NCBI GenBank assembly: GCA_039185015.1
Contig: JBCDAU010000070.1
Coordinates: 1 to 14,853 of the forward strand
DNA from: JBCBSZ01 sp039185015
GTDB taxonomy: Bacteria > Actinomycetota > Acidimicrobiia > Acidimicrobiales > Poriferisodalaceae
Direction: 5' to 3'
DNA length: 14,853 bases
Made by a program: the position numbers and the translations under genes. Positions 1 through 6,503 of the stretch are shown piece after piece; position 1 is the first letter of the stretch, and each line of letters opens with the position of its first letter. Under the pieces are notes generated by a model. That model was not told where the DNA came from. It did no database searches and saw only the letters and a list, made by a program, of their open reading frames with translations.

Positions 1-1
1 C

Positions 2-100
2 GAGCGGGGCAAGTACTCGCCCAGCCTCGAGGTCGCCTTCCTCATCGCCCGGTTCTTCGACGTCCCGCTCGACGAGGTGTTCGGCTTCGACGAGGGCTGA
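2..100 (+). CDS. XRE-family HTH regulator, C-terminal fragment
   Basis: This is the last 32 codons of a gene entering from the left, ending at TGA 98-100. The visible peptide reads ..GKYSPSLEVAFLIARFF.., then ..VPLDEVFGFDEG. This is the end of a short Cro/cI (XRE) helix-turn-helix protein of the small YozG-like type, where a 'PSLELAxxIAxxF' helix is followed by 'PLEEVFxxE' and the stop. Such proteins are usually about 65-75 residues, so roughly the recognition helix and the helices before it are missing. They are cytoplasmic DNA-binding proteins that often regulate an adjacent gene, but the partner is outside the window. It converges with the desaturase gene, with 15 nt between the stops. Confidence 0.8.
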   Translation, partial: ERGKYSPSLEVAFLIARFFDVPLDEVFGFDEG

Positions 101-115
101 CCCGCCGCCGCAGGC

Positions 116-1579
116 CTACTCGTCCATCGTGAGCTGGAGGCGCCCGTCGGTCTCGTGCACTCGCCGGACGCCCAGCGGCTGACGGACGGGCTTCCGGGTC
201 GGTTCGCCCGTGAGCAGGTCGAAGCGCCCGTTGTGGCGGGGACACTCGATCTCGCAGCCGAGCACCAACCCGTCGGCGAGGTCGGCGTCGCCGTGCGTGC
301 ACATCCGATCGACGAGGACGGTCTCGCCGCCCTCGGTCCTCGCGAGCACGTAGTCGACCCCGTCGATCCGCACCGCCTTCAGCTCGCCGGGAGCGAGGTC
401 GGCCGGACCGAGGTCCGTTCGCCCGTCGCCTCCCGCCCAGCTCACCTCCTGAGCGATCCGACCGCGGCGTCCACGGACCTCCGGGATCGCCCGATCCGGG
501 ATCTCCCAGTCGGGATCATCGTGCTGGTGGCGGAATGCCCGGAAGATCTCTCGGTACGCGTGCGCCACGTTGGGGTTGGGCGGGGCGAGTTGGTCTCGGA
601 TCTCCGCGTGGAGCTGGGGGAGCCGGTGGTACGGCACCGCCGGGAACATGTGGTGCTCCACGTGGTAGTTCATGTTCAGGTAGAGGAACCGGAAGACCGG
701 GTTCATCAGGACGGTCCGGGTCGACCGCCGATGGTCGAGCACGTTCTCCTGCAGGCCGGCGTGCTGGGTGATGCCGAAGAAGACGAGCAGCCAGGCGCCG
801 TAGATCGTGGGTCCGCCGACGAACAGCACCGGCCAGGGGCTGGCGGTGACGATCGCCGCCGCGACCGTCGCCGCCCAGATCGCGGTGAAGACACGGGCGT
901 GGATGATCAGGCGACGGTGGTCGTCGGCCGGGACGATGTCGCGGTCCTCGTCGCTCAGCCGCCCGAACGCCGTGCGCACGTTGGTCCACATGAGGAGTGG
1001 TCCACCCGGGACGTGCGTGTACCGGAGCAGGGCGCCCGGGATCGACGGTGGTCGCGTGAAGGCGATCTCGACGTCGCGACCGCGGATGATCGTGTCCGTG
1101 TGGTGGCGGAAGTGCGACCACCGCCAGAACAGCGGCCGACGAGCGAGCAGGAAGCTCGCGAAGACGTAGACCGCGTCGTTCAGCGCGCCGGTTCGGAACG
1201 CGGTGCCGTGCCCGCACTCGTGCCACCGCGCATCGGCCGCCCCGCCCACGAGCGCGCCGTAGACGGCGAAGGCGGGGATGGCCCACCACGTGGATCGGAG
1301 GTTCCAGGCGAGGAACCCGGCGCCGACGATCAGCGCCAGCCACAACGTCGTGTCGAACGCCGCTCTGCCGTTGGTCCGGGCCGACAGCTCGGCGAGCCGG
1401 CTCGGCTCGATCTCGGCCTGGAACCACTGCCCGTCGGCGAGGCCGGCCTCGACCGCGGCGTCGGTCTCGGGTCCAGGGACCGCGTAGTCGCGCGATCCCG
1501 CTCGCACCGCCGTCATGCGCACCCCCGTCTCGGTCGCCTCGACGGTATCCGACGCCGTGCTGAGCCGATCAGGGCTCAC
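116..1579 (-). CDS. Fatty acid desaturase fused to C-terminal Rieske [2Fe-2S] domain
   Basis: A 487-aa protein with two joined modules. Residues ~70-350 form a membrane-bound di-iron fatty acid desaturase with all three histidine boxes: H120-ECG-H124, H156-FR-HH160 and H306-VE-HH310. Hydrophobic segments lie near 78-116, 132-148 and 231-271. Residues ~385-487 form a Rieske-type ferredoxin domain with C427-T-H429 and C446-PR-H449, the four ligands of a [2Fe-2S] cluster. Desaturases insert double bonds using O2 and electrons from a ferredoxin; the fused Rieske domain is probably the built-in donor, like the fused cytochrome b5 of eukaryotic enzymes. Substrate is unknown (acyl lipid, or possibly a carotenoid or sterol). 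The GTG start at 1577-1579 is chosen because it overlaps the upstream TGA as GTGA, implying translational coupling; an ATG 21 codons in (1516) is the alternative. Last gene of the OsmC-SRPBCC-desaturase operon. Confidence 0.9.
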   Translation of the reverse strand: MSPDRLSTASDTVEATETGVRMTAVRAGSRDYAVPGPETDAAVEAGLADGQWFQAEIEPSRLAELSARTNGRAAFDTTLWLALIVGAGFLAWNLRSTWWAIPAFAVYGALVGGAADARWHECGHGTAFRTGALNDAVYVFASFLLARRPLFWRWSHFRHHTDTIIRGRDVEIAFTRPPSIPGALLRYTHVPGGPLLMWTNVRTAFGRLSDEDRDIVPADDHRRLIIHARVFTAIWAATVAAAIVTASPWPVLFVGGPTIYGAWLLVFFGITQHAGLQENVLDHRRSTRTVLMNPVFRFLYLNMNYHVEHHMFPAVPYHRLPQLHAEIRDQLAPPNPNVAHAYREIFRAFRHQHDDPDWEIPDRAIPEVRGRRGRIAQEVSWAGGDGRTDLGPADLAPGELKAVRIDGVDYVLARTEGGETVLVDRMCTHGDADLADGLVLGCEIECPRHNGRFDLLTGEPTRKPVRQPLGVRRVHETDGRLQLTMDE

Positions 1580-1998
1580 GGGCTCGGTTTCGCGTCGAGG
1601 TGCCCTCGGAGCCGGTCGGCGACCTCGATCCAGTGCGCCCGGATCCGCTCGCGCTCGTCGCCGTCGGTGAGCCGCTCGGTGTGGAACCGGACGGTGGTGC
1701 CGGTCGCGGCCGTCGAGACGGCGATCTGAATGGTGGCGTCGGTATGGCGGCCTGGTGGTTGCCAGGTGAGACGAATCCGATCGCCTGGATGAAGGCTGCG
1801 AACCTCGCCGACGGTGCCGTCCGCGGTGCGGTACCCGTCGCCGACCTCGAGTGGGGCCGAGACCTCACCGAGCCAGATCGCGAGCCCGTCGGGCGACATG
1901 AGGAGGTCCCACACGCGGTCGGGCTCGTGCGGGACGGTCCGGCTGACACCGATCTGCCAACCGGCATCCCTGGTCTTGCCCACCGGTGTCGGCTCCAT
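1576..1998 (-). CDS. SRPBCC (AHSA1/START-like) domain protein
   Basis: A 140-aa protein of the SRPBCC/AHSA1 fold. It begins with a typical first strand (..IGVSRTVPHEPDRVW..), then the helix region LLMSPDGLAIWLGE, where W42 sits at the usual conserved tryptophan. Later come the mid strand DRIRLTWQPPGR and a C-terminal amphipathic helix ending in WIEVADRLRGHL. Such proteins form a deep hydrophobic pocket and bind lipids or other hydrophobic ligands; a precise ligand cannot be read. ATG 1996-1998 is preferred over upstream in-frame codons because homologous sequence starts only after it and it lies 8 nt past the OsmC stop (2007). The gene overlaps the desaturase by GTGA. Position between a thiol peroxidase and a lipid desaturase fits a lipid-handling role, but this is inference. 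Confidence 0.85.
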   Translation of the reverse strand: MEPTPVGKTRDAGWQIGVSRTVPHEPDRVWDLLMSPDGLAIWLGEVSAPLEVGDGYRTADGTVGEVRSLHPGDRIRLTWQPPGRHTDATIQIAVSTAATGTTVRFHTERLTDGDERERIRAHWIEVADRLRGHLDAKPSP

Positions 1999-2006
1999 CG
2001 GACCGC

Positions 2007-2438
2007 TCAGCCGGCGTGGATCGTCTCGTCGAAGTGGATCCCGCGCTCGAGGGTCTTGTGGACCGGGCATCGGGTGGCGACCCGCTCGAGCCGGGCGCGC
2101 TGGTCGTCGGTGAAGTCGCCGTCGAGGAAGATCTCGGTCGTCATGCGGTCGATGAACCCGGTGGCGTCGTCGTCGCAGCTCGCGCAGTCGTCTGCGTGGA
2201 CCCGGTCGTAGGAGAACTTGGCGGAGATCGCCTCGAGCGGGATGCCCTCGCGCGTGGCGACCATCCGCAAGGTGATGAGCGTGCAGGAGGCGAGGGCGCC
2301 GAGCAGTTGCTCGTAGGGGTTCGGGCCGGTGTTGCTCCCACCGACGTCGATCGGCTCGTCGCCCAGCCAGACCAGTCCCTCGTCGGTCCTCATCTCGACC
2401 CGATAGGTGTCGGTCAGATCGGCCGTGATCACCGCCAT
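2007..2438 (-). CDS. OsmC family peroxiredoxin-like protein
   Basis: A 143-aa OsmC/Ohr-fold protein, the usual family length. The two redox cysteines expected in the fold are present: C52 in GALASCTLITLRM and C124 in ATRCPVHKTL. OsmC/Ohr proteins reduce organic (often fatty acid) hydroperoxides with a dithiol. A further H81-ADD-C85-AS-C88 cluster follows the central helix; similar HAxDCxxC stretches are seen in the YhfA-like branch of the family, whose substrate is unclear. The ATG at 2436-2438 is chosen because a clear AAGGAAG Shine-Dalgarno (2444-2450) precedes it; the longer in-frame reading upstream has no family resemblance. First gene of the leftward operon with the SRPBCC protein and Rieske-desaturase, so it may protect against or act on lipid peroxides linked to the desaturase. 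It diverges from the metallo-hydrolase gene. Confidence 0.92.
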   Translation of the reverse strand: MAVITADLTDTYRVEMRTDEGLVWLGDEPIDVGGSNTGPNPYEQLLGALASCTLITLRMVATREGIPLEAISAKFSYDRVHADDCASCDDDATGFIDRMTTEIFLDGDFTDDQRARLERVATRCPVHKTLERGIHFDETIHAG

Positions 2439-2443
2439 GGCTG

Positions 2444-2450
2444 CTTCCTT
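2444..2450 (-). promoter_or_regulatory. Ribosome binding site of the OsmC gene
   Basis: AAGGAAG on the minus strand, 5 nt before ATG 2438. It settles the OsmC start, which is 41 codons inside the longest open frame. Confidence 0.75.
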
Positions 2451-2469
2451 CGCTGTGGGAACGGGCCGG

Positions 2470-2475
2470 ATGGTA
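2470..2475 (-). promoter_or_regulatory. Candidate -10 box of the OsmC operon
   Basis: TACCAT on the minus strand fits the actinobacterial TANNNT -10 hexamer. A transcript starting about 7 nt downstream would have a leader of roughly 25 nt containing the AAGGAAG ribosome binding site. No good -35 box is visible at 16-18 nt, so this rests on the hexamer and position only. Confidence 0.35.
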
Positions 2476-2476
2476 G

Positions 2477-2499
2477 GACGGTCCCCGGCGGGGATCGTC
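2477..2499. promoter_or_regulatory. Imperfect palindrome, candidate operator between divergent genes
   Basis: GACGGTCCCC, spacer GGC, then GGGGATCGTC: 10-bp arms matching at 9 of 10 positions. It lies immediately upstream of the candidate -10 of the OsmC operon and 21 nt before the start of the divergent metallo-hydrolase gene, a position where a dimeric regulator could control both directions. GC-rich DNA gives such symmetry by chance sometimes, and no regulator gene adjoins it. Confidence 0.4.
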
Positions 2500-2505
2500 A
2501 CGCGG

Positions 2506-2512
2506 AAGGGGA
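2506..2512 (+). promoter_or_regulatory. Ribosome binding site of the metallo-hydrolase gene
   Basis: AAGGGGA, 8 nt before ATG 2521. It supports this start over the in-frame codon at 2407, which would read back across the OsmC start region. Confidence 0.65.
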
Positions 2513-2520
2513 ACGCAGCG

Positions 2521-3507
2521 ATGGCGACCGAGATTCCGTTCGTCCGAGAGCTCGACGTCACCTACGGCGAGGCGGTGCAGGTATCACCGCTGATCCGTCG
2601 CATCGTCGCCGACAACCCGTCGAAGTTCACGTACCTCGGGACCGGGACCTACCTCGTGGGGCGGGGCGAGGTGGCGGTGATCGACCCGGGGCCCGCCCTC
2701 CAGGCGCACGCCGACGCGATCCTCGCCGCGCTCGGACCCGACGAGCGGATCAGCCACGTGCTGATCACGCACACCCATACCGATCACTCCCCGGGTGCGG
2801 CGCTGCTCCGAGCCCTCGGGGTCGCTGCGCCGACCTACGGTCACGGCCCCCACGGCGAGGTGCCGCCCGAGGACCCCGGCGATCGCGTCGTCTTCGACGA
2901 CCCGGAAGCGGATGGCACGGCCGAGTCGAAGGAGTCGAGGCCGCCGAAGCCGGCCGACGAGCTCCGCGAGGGCGCTGACACCGACTTCGTGCCCGACGTG
3001 GTGCTGGGTGACGGCGACGTCGTCAGCGGTCCCGGCTGGACGATCGAGGCGGTCCACACGCCGGGTCACACCTCGAACCACCTGTGCTTCGGGCTCGCCG
3101 AGGAGCGAGCGCTCTTTCCCGGCGACCACGTGATGGGGTGGTCGACGTCGGTCATCGGTCCACCCGACGGCGACCTCGGCCAGTACCTCGACAGCCTCCG
3201 CAAGCTCCTCGATCGCGACGACGCCGTCTACTGGCCGACCCACGGTCCGGCGATCACCGAGCCGCACGCCCACGTCCGGGCCTTCATCGCCCACCGCGAG
3301 GAGCGCCTCGATCAGATCCGTGCAGCGCTGCGACCGGGTCCGGCGACCATCGCCGAGCTCGTCCCGCGGATGTACGCCGACGTGGCCAAGGCGCTGTGGC
3401 GCCCGGCGGCGGCGACGGTCTACGCCGCACTGCTCCACCTGGCGGCCGCCGGTGAGGTCCAGGTCGACGGCGAACCCCGCAGAACAGCGACGTGGGAGCT
3501 GTGTTGA
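2521..3507 (+). CDS. Metallo-beta-lactamase fold hydrolase (LACTB2-like)
   Basis: A 328-aa metallo-beta-lactamase-fold enzyme with a complete two-metal site: H84-T-H86-T-D88-H89 after a hydrophobic strand, H183 in HTPGHTSNH, D202 in FPGDHVMGWS and H241 in PTHGPAI. Residues ~120-160 are an acidic, Pro- and Glu-rich insertion between the core strands. Residues ~255-325 look like the C-terminal winged-helix region of LACTB2-type proteins. Family members are hydrolases with varied substrates (thioesters, RNA, lactones); the substrate here cannot be read from sequence. No signal peptide, so cytoplasmic. The start is fixed by AAGGGGA 8 nt upstream. It diverges from the OsmC operon with 82 nt between starts and converges on the response regulator gene across repeat element A; its last codon and stop lie inside a 19-bp direct repeat (3501-3519). 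Confidence 0.92.
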   Translation: MATEIPFVRELDVTYGEAVQVSPLIRRIVADNPSKFTYLGTGTYLVGRGEVAVIDPGPALQAHADAILAALGPDERISHVLITHTHTDHSPGAALLRALGVAAPTYGHGPHGEVPPEDPGDRVVFDDPEADGTAESKESRPPKPADELREGADTDFVPDVVLGDGDVVSGPGWTIEAVHTPGHTSNHLCFGLAEERALFPGDHVMGWSTSVIGPPDGDLGQYLDSLRKLLDRDDAVYWPTHGPAITEPHAHVRAFIAHREERLDQIRAALRPGPATIAELVPRMYADVAKALWRPAAATVYAALLHLAAAGEVQVDGEPRRTATWELC

Positions 3508-3597
3508 TGCCCGGCTGGGGCCCCGGAGCCCCAGCCTCCTCCGCTGGTCCTCGCCGCTGGAGCGGCTGCGGCGCGGCCGTGTTGATGCCCGGCTGGG
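3501..3597 (+). repeat. 19-bp direct repeat pair within intergenic element A
   Basis: GTGTTGATGCCCGGCTGGG occurs exactly at 3501-3519 and again at 3579-3597, 78 nt apart. The first copy covers the last coding triplet and stop of the metallo-hydrolase gene. The pair suggests partial tandem duplication of the element, or a second unit starting at the first one's end. Element B contains GTGTTG at the matching second position but diverges after it. Confidence 0.8.
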
Positions 3598-3617
3598 CCT
3601 GGCGTCCCCGCTCGGGA
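3510..3617. repeat. Structured intergenic repeat, copy A (possible bidirectional terminator)
   Basis: About 108 bp that fill the gap between two convergent genes, starting 2 nt after one stop and ending 1 nt before the other. It resembles 7874-7969 in the same order of blocks: GCCTCCTCC (3534-3542), GTCCTCGCC (3547-3555), GGCTGCGGC (3564-3572), GGCCGTGTTG (3575-3584) and CCGCTCGGGA (3608-3617). Stem 1 is a perfect 9-bp inverted repeat, GGCTGGGGC (3513-3521) with GCCCCAGCC (3528-3536). Stem 2 is GCCGCT/AGCGGC (3553-3558/3561-3566). There is no T-run, but GC-rich hairpins without T-tails between convergent genes often end transcription in actinobacteria. It could equally be a REP/MITE-like mobile palindrome. 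Confidence 0.8.
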
Positions 3618-3618
3618 A

Positions 3619-4281
3619 TCAGTACGGCCGGCGGACCGGGGCGAAGCCGGTCTCGTAGGCGTGGATGACGGCCTGGACGCGGTCGCGCACGCCGAGCTTC
3701 GTGATGACGCGGGAGACGTGGGTCTTGGCGGTGGCCGGTCCGACGCCGAGTCGGTCGGCGATCTCGGCGTTGGTGCAGCCGTCGCAGATGAGGGCGAGGA
3801 CGTCCTTCTCGCGCTCGGTGAGGCGGTCGATCTCCGGGTGCTCCCGTTGCGCTGCCCGGCCGGCCGAGGCACCCATCCGGTCGATGAGGCGACGGGTGAC
3901 CGCGGGGTCGAGCACGGCGTCGCCGTCGGCCACGCGAGCGACGGCGACCACCAGCTCCTCGGGACGGGCGTTCTTGAGGAGGAACCCGCTCGCCCCGGCC
4001 TCGAGCGCACCGGTGACGTACTCGTCGAGATCGAAGGTGGTGAGCACGATCACCTTCGTCTCGGGTAGCCGATCGAGGAGCAGCGCCGTCGCCGACAGGC
4101 CGTCTCGTGCGGGCATGCGCACGTCCATCAACACGACGTCCGGTCGGGTCTCGAGCGCGACGTTCAGCGCGGCGTCACCGTCGCCCGCCTCGCCGACGAT
4201 CTCGTGGCCGGCGGCCTCGAGGATGGTGCGGAACGCCGCGCGCATCATCTCCTGATCGTCGACGAGCGCGATCCGGATCAC
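3619..4281 (-). CDS. NarL/DesR-type response regulator
   Basis: A 220-aa two-component response regulator. Residues 1-120 are the receiver domain: acidic pair D8-D9, phospho-acceptor D53 in VVLMDVRMP, switch residue T81/T82 and K103 in GFLLKNA. Residues ~153-215 are a LuxR-type DNA-binding domain with LTEREKDVLALI, the recognition region NAEIADRLGVGPATAKTHV and the dimer helix beyond. Phosphorylated by the cognate kinase, such proteins dimerise and activate or repress promoters. The GTG start (4279-4281) overlaps the kinase stop as GTGA, so the pair is translationally coupled. Its target is not shown, but the operon also holds a sterol desaturase/fatty acid hydroxylase, suggesting membrane-lipid control. 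Confidence 0.95.
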   Translation of the reverse strand: MIRIALVDDQEMMRAAFRTILEAAGHEIVGEAGDGDAALNVALETRPDVVLMDVRMPARDGLSATALLLDRLPETKVIVLTTFDLDEYVTGALEAGASGFLLKNARPEELVVAVARVADGDAVLDPAVTRRLIDRMGASAGRAAQREHPEIDRLTEREKDVLALICDGCTNAEIADRLGVGPATAKTHVSRVITKLGVRDRVQAVIHAYETGFAPVRRPY

Positions 4282-5426
4282 GACGGCCTCCGACGCGGGA
4301 GCGTCACCGCCACGGCGAAGCCGGCGTCGCGAGGTCCCACCTCGATCGTCCCGCCGGCGAGCAGGACGCGCTCGCGCATGCCGACGATCCCGGCCCCGGT
4401 GCCCGATCGGCCGTCCGTGGCGCCCGGTCCCGGGTCGATGACGGTGACGGTGACCTCCTCGCGGTCGAGGCCCACGTGCACGTCGGCTCGGTCGGCCGCG
4501 CTGTGACGGGTGACGTTGGTCAGGGCTTCCTCGACCAGCCGGTAGACGGTGAGGGCGGTCATCGGATCCACCTGCGTGTCCTCGTCGACGTCGAGCTCGA
4601 CGACGAGGCCCGCGTCGACGAAGCCGTCGACCAACGAGGGCAGCTCGCCCAGGCCCGGTTGCGGTCCCAGCTGGGCGAGGTCGTCGCCGTCGCGAAGGGC
4701 GCCGAGCAGTCGCCGCAGCTCATCGACGGCCCGGCGCGACGACTCCTCGATCGCGACCAGCGCGTCCTCGGTGGCACGAGGGTCCGAGGCGAGCGTCGTG
4801 CGGGCGGCGCCGGCACGCACGCCCATGAGGCTGACGTGGTGGGCCACGACGTCGTGGAGCTCGCGGGCGATGCGGGTCCGCTCGGCGAGGACGGCCTGAC
4901 GGGCGCGGTCCTCGCGGCGGAGCTCGGCCGCCTCCAGCCGCTGCTCGACCTCGTCGACGTAGAGCCGCCTGGTGCGCAGTGCGTAGCCGATGACGGCGGG
5001 GAGAGCGATGAAGGCAGCGGCCCCGATGCCGGCGACCAGGGTGTCCTCGGCGGCGATCGCGATGCCGACCAGCGCAGCCACGCCGGCGACGACGATCGAG
5101 GCGACGCGGAGGCGTTCGGTCCACGCCCCGATCGCCCATGAGGCGCACACGACCATTGCCGCTGTGGCGAGCGAGATCGTTGCCGCGCTCGGGGTGAGCA
5201 CGACGGCGCCGATGAAGACCACGATCGGGACGCGACGTCGGGCGAGGAACGCGGCCGAGGTGAGCAGGCTGACGGCCAGGCCGACCGGACCGAAGCGGTT
5301 CTCGAGCTCGGCCCATCCCGCCGAGGTCAGGATCATGCCGACGGCGTCGGCGGTCACGAAGCCGACCGGCAGCGCCCACAGCGACCACCGCAGCAGTCGC
5401 TCCCGGCCGATCTCCATCGAGTCCAT
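4278..5426 (-). CDS. DesK-like sensor histidine kinase (HisKA_3)
   Basis: A 382-aa membrane histidine kinase. Residues ~11-150 contain about six hydrophobic segments (near 11-33, 47-63, 66-82, 84-102, 108-126, 129-150) with almost no extracellular loop, so the sensing part is buried in the membrane. A short coiled region (155-180) leads to the HisKA_3 motif RTRIARELHDVVAHHVSLM with phospho-acceptor H191. The HATPase domain has N304 in EEALTNVTRHS and the glycine loop GTGAGIVGMRERV near 342-353. This layout matches the NarL-partner family that includes Bacillus DesK, which senses membrane thickness or fluidity. ATG 5426 lies 1 nt past the stop of the sterol desaturase gene; ATG 5417 is also possible and neither has a strong ribosome binding site, as expected for coupled translation. 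Much longer in-frame upstream sequence is a shadow of the desaturase gene. Confidence 0.92.
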   Translation of the reverse strand: MDSMEIGRERLLRWSLWALPVGFVTADAVGMILTSAGWAELENRFGPVGLAVSLLTSAAFLARRRVPIVVFIGAVVLTPSAATISLATAAMVVCASWAIGAWTERLRVASIVVAGVAALVGIAIAAEDTLVAGIGAAAFIALPAVIGYALRTRRLYVDEVEQRLEAAELRREDRARQAVLAERTRIARELHDVVAHHVSLMGVRAGAARTTLASDPRATEDALVAIEESSRRAVDELRRLLGALRDGDDLAQLGPQPGLGELPSLVDGFVDAGLVVELDVDEDTQVDPMTALTVYRLVEEALTNVTRHSAADRADVHVGLDREEVTVTVIDPGPGATDGRSGTGAGIVGMRERVLLAGGTIEVGPRDAGFAVAVTLPRRRPS

Positions 5427-5427
5427 G

Positions 5428-6399
5428 CTACGGAGCCGCTCCGACCGCTCGCCGCGCACGACGGGTGCTCCGCCGGCTGCGGATCGATCGGAGCGGGTGC
5501 CGCGACCGGACCCAGAGACCGTCCTCGCCGCGGAGCGGGTAGAGGAGCTGGCCGACCATGTCGTCGGGGACGGGGTCGGCGACCCCGTAGGCCTCGGGCC
5601 GGCGATCGGGAGGCATGAACCACGTGCCGAAGATCTGGTCCCAGAGGGGGAGGTACACGGCGTAGTTCGAGCAGTAGGCGTCTCGTTCGATCGAGTGGTG
5701 CCAGTGGTGGAACTCCGGCGTCGCCACGATCCGCTGGAGCGGCCGGAGTCGCCAGCGCACGTTGGCGTGGAGGAACAGTCCGAGCAGCAGTTGGACCACG
5801 GCGAGGACACCGGCGGTCTCGGCGTCGAAGCCGGCGGCGAGGAGCAGGACGAAGGGTGGGGCGAGCAACGCGCCGTCGAGCGGGTGGACGCGCAGGCCGC
5901 TGATCCAGTCGAGGTGCCGGGTCGAGTGGTGGATCGAGTGGACCTTCCAGAGCATCGGCCACTCGTGGGACCACCGGTGGACCCAGTAGGTCGCCAGATC
6001 GAACAGCACGAAGGCGGCGACGAGACGCGCCGGTCCGGAGAGCAGGTCGACGACCGGCCGGAGCGCGAGGCCTGGCACCCAGGCGAGGCTGGCGACCCCG
6101 ACGACCACGGCGACGGCGATCGTCACGGCGCCGAAGGCCGGCGCGGCGACGGCGTAGGCGAGGTCCGTGCGCAGCTGCGGCCGCCGGATGCGCTGCTGAT
6201 GGCGGGGGAACAGCTTCTCGAACGGCACGACGAGGACGAACAGCAGCGGCACGACGACGAGCGGCTCGGGATCGACCAGGAGGCCGATCGGGATGCCGAC
6301 GAGCAACATCGCCACGAGCAACGACCGAGCCACCCGCCGTCGGCGGCGCGCGGGCGGGACTCCGGCGTCGGCAGCGGGCGGCTCGTCGATCGCGGTCAC
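5428..6399 (-). CDS. Sterol desaturase / fatty acid hydroxylase superfamily protein
   Basis: A 323-aa integral membrane di-iron oxygenase. After an Arg-rich N-terminus (RRRRRVARS, near residue 20) come hydrophobic segments at about 26-60, 80-108, 124-140 and 182-212. The histidine clusters of the family are present: H141-RWS-H145, H154-SI-HH158, H211 in LFLHAN and HHWHH at 231-235. Family members hydroxylate or desaturate sterols, sphingolipids, carotenoids or alkylglycerols using O2; the exact substrate is open. The GTG at 6397-6399 is chosen because TACGGT lies 6 nt upstream on the same strand (leaderless arrangement). An upstream in-frame GTG at 6477 would add 26 residues unlike the family and leave only 26 nt to the divergent gene. 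It heads the operon with the DesK-like kinase and response regulator. The basic tail (..RSRRSTRRARR..) is probably cytoplasmic. Confidence 0.88.
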   Translation of the reverse strand: MTAIDEPPAADAGVPPARRRRRVARSLLVAMLLVGIPIGLLVDPEPLVVVPLLFVLVVPFEKLFPRHQQRIRRPQLRTDLAYAVAAPAFGAVTIAVAVVVGVASLAWVPGLALRPVVDLLSGPARLVAAFVLFDLATYWVHRWSHEWPMLWKVHSIHHSTRHLDWISGLRVHPLDGALLAPPFVLLLAAGFDAETAGVLAVVQLLLGLFLHANVRWRLRPLQRIVATPEFHHWHHSIERDAYCSNYAVYLPLWDQIFGTWFMPPDRRPEAYGVADPVPDDMVGQLLYPLRGEDGLWVRSRHPLRSIRSRRSTRRARRAVGAAP

Positions 6400-6405
6400 G
6401 GGTCG

Positions 6406-6411
6406 ACCGTA
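6406..6411 (-). promoter_or_regulatory. Candidate leaderless -10 box for the sterol desaturase operon
   Basis: TACGGT on the minus strand, then 6 nt, then GTG 6399. It matches the TANNNT hexamer with the spacing expected if transcription begins at the start codon. No Shine-Dalgarno is present, which agrees with a leaderless mRNA. The same geometry is seen before the sigma factor gene (11875-11880). Confidence 0.5.
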
Positions 6412-6489
6412 CGAACCGGCCACCGGTGCGTCGTCGGCCGTCCGGGCGAGCCGCAGCGTCCCCCGATCGGCGGACACGTGCGCCGTCGA

Positions 6490-6495
6490 TAGCGT
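6490..6495 (+). promoter_or_regulatory. Candidate leaderless -10 box for the flavoprotein gene
   Basis: TAGCGT, then 8 nt, then GTG 6504, with no Shine-Dalgarno. The spacing is at the long end for a leaderless start. The 104-nt region 6400-6503 between the two divergent starts thus holds two face-away promoters and no other recognisable element. Confidence 0.4.
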
Positions 6496-6503
6496 CGTTC
6501 GCC

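Noticed and set aside
155..1729. Long plus-strand open frame over the desaturase (524 codons)
   Set aside because: Opposite-strand shadow of the Rieske-desaturase, which carries all catalytic motifs; the frame itself is low-complexity Arg/Val/Asp-rich and lacks any family motif.
3501..3597. CRISPR-like repeat pair
   Set aside because: Only two exact 19-bp copies with a non-matching 59-nt gap, no further units and no cas gene; better explained as part of the dispersed intergenic element.
4278..5810. 510-codon version of the histidine kinase
   Set aside because: The first 128 codons overlap the sterol desaturase gene in another frame and read as random Ser/Arg/Thr. The real start is the ATG at 5426 or 5417.
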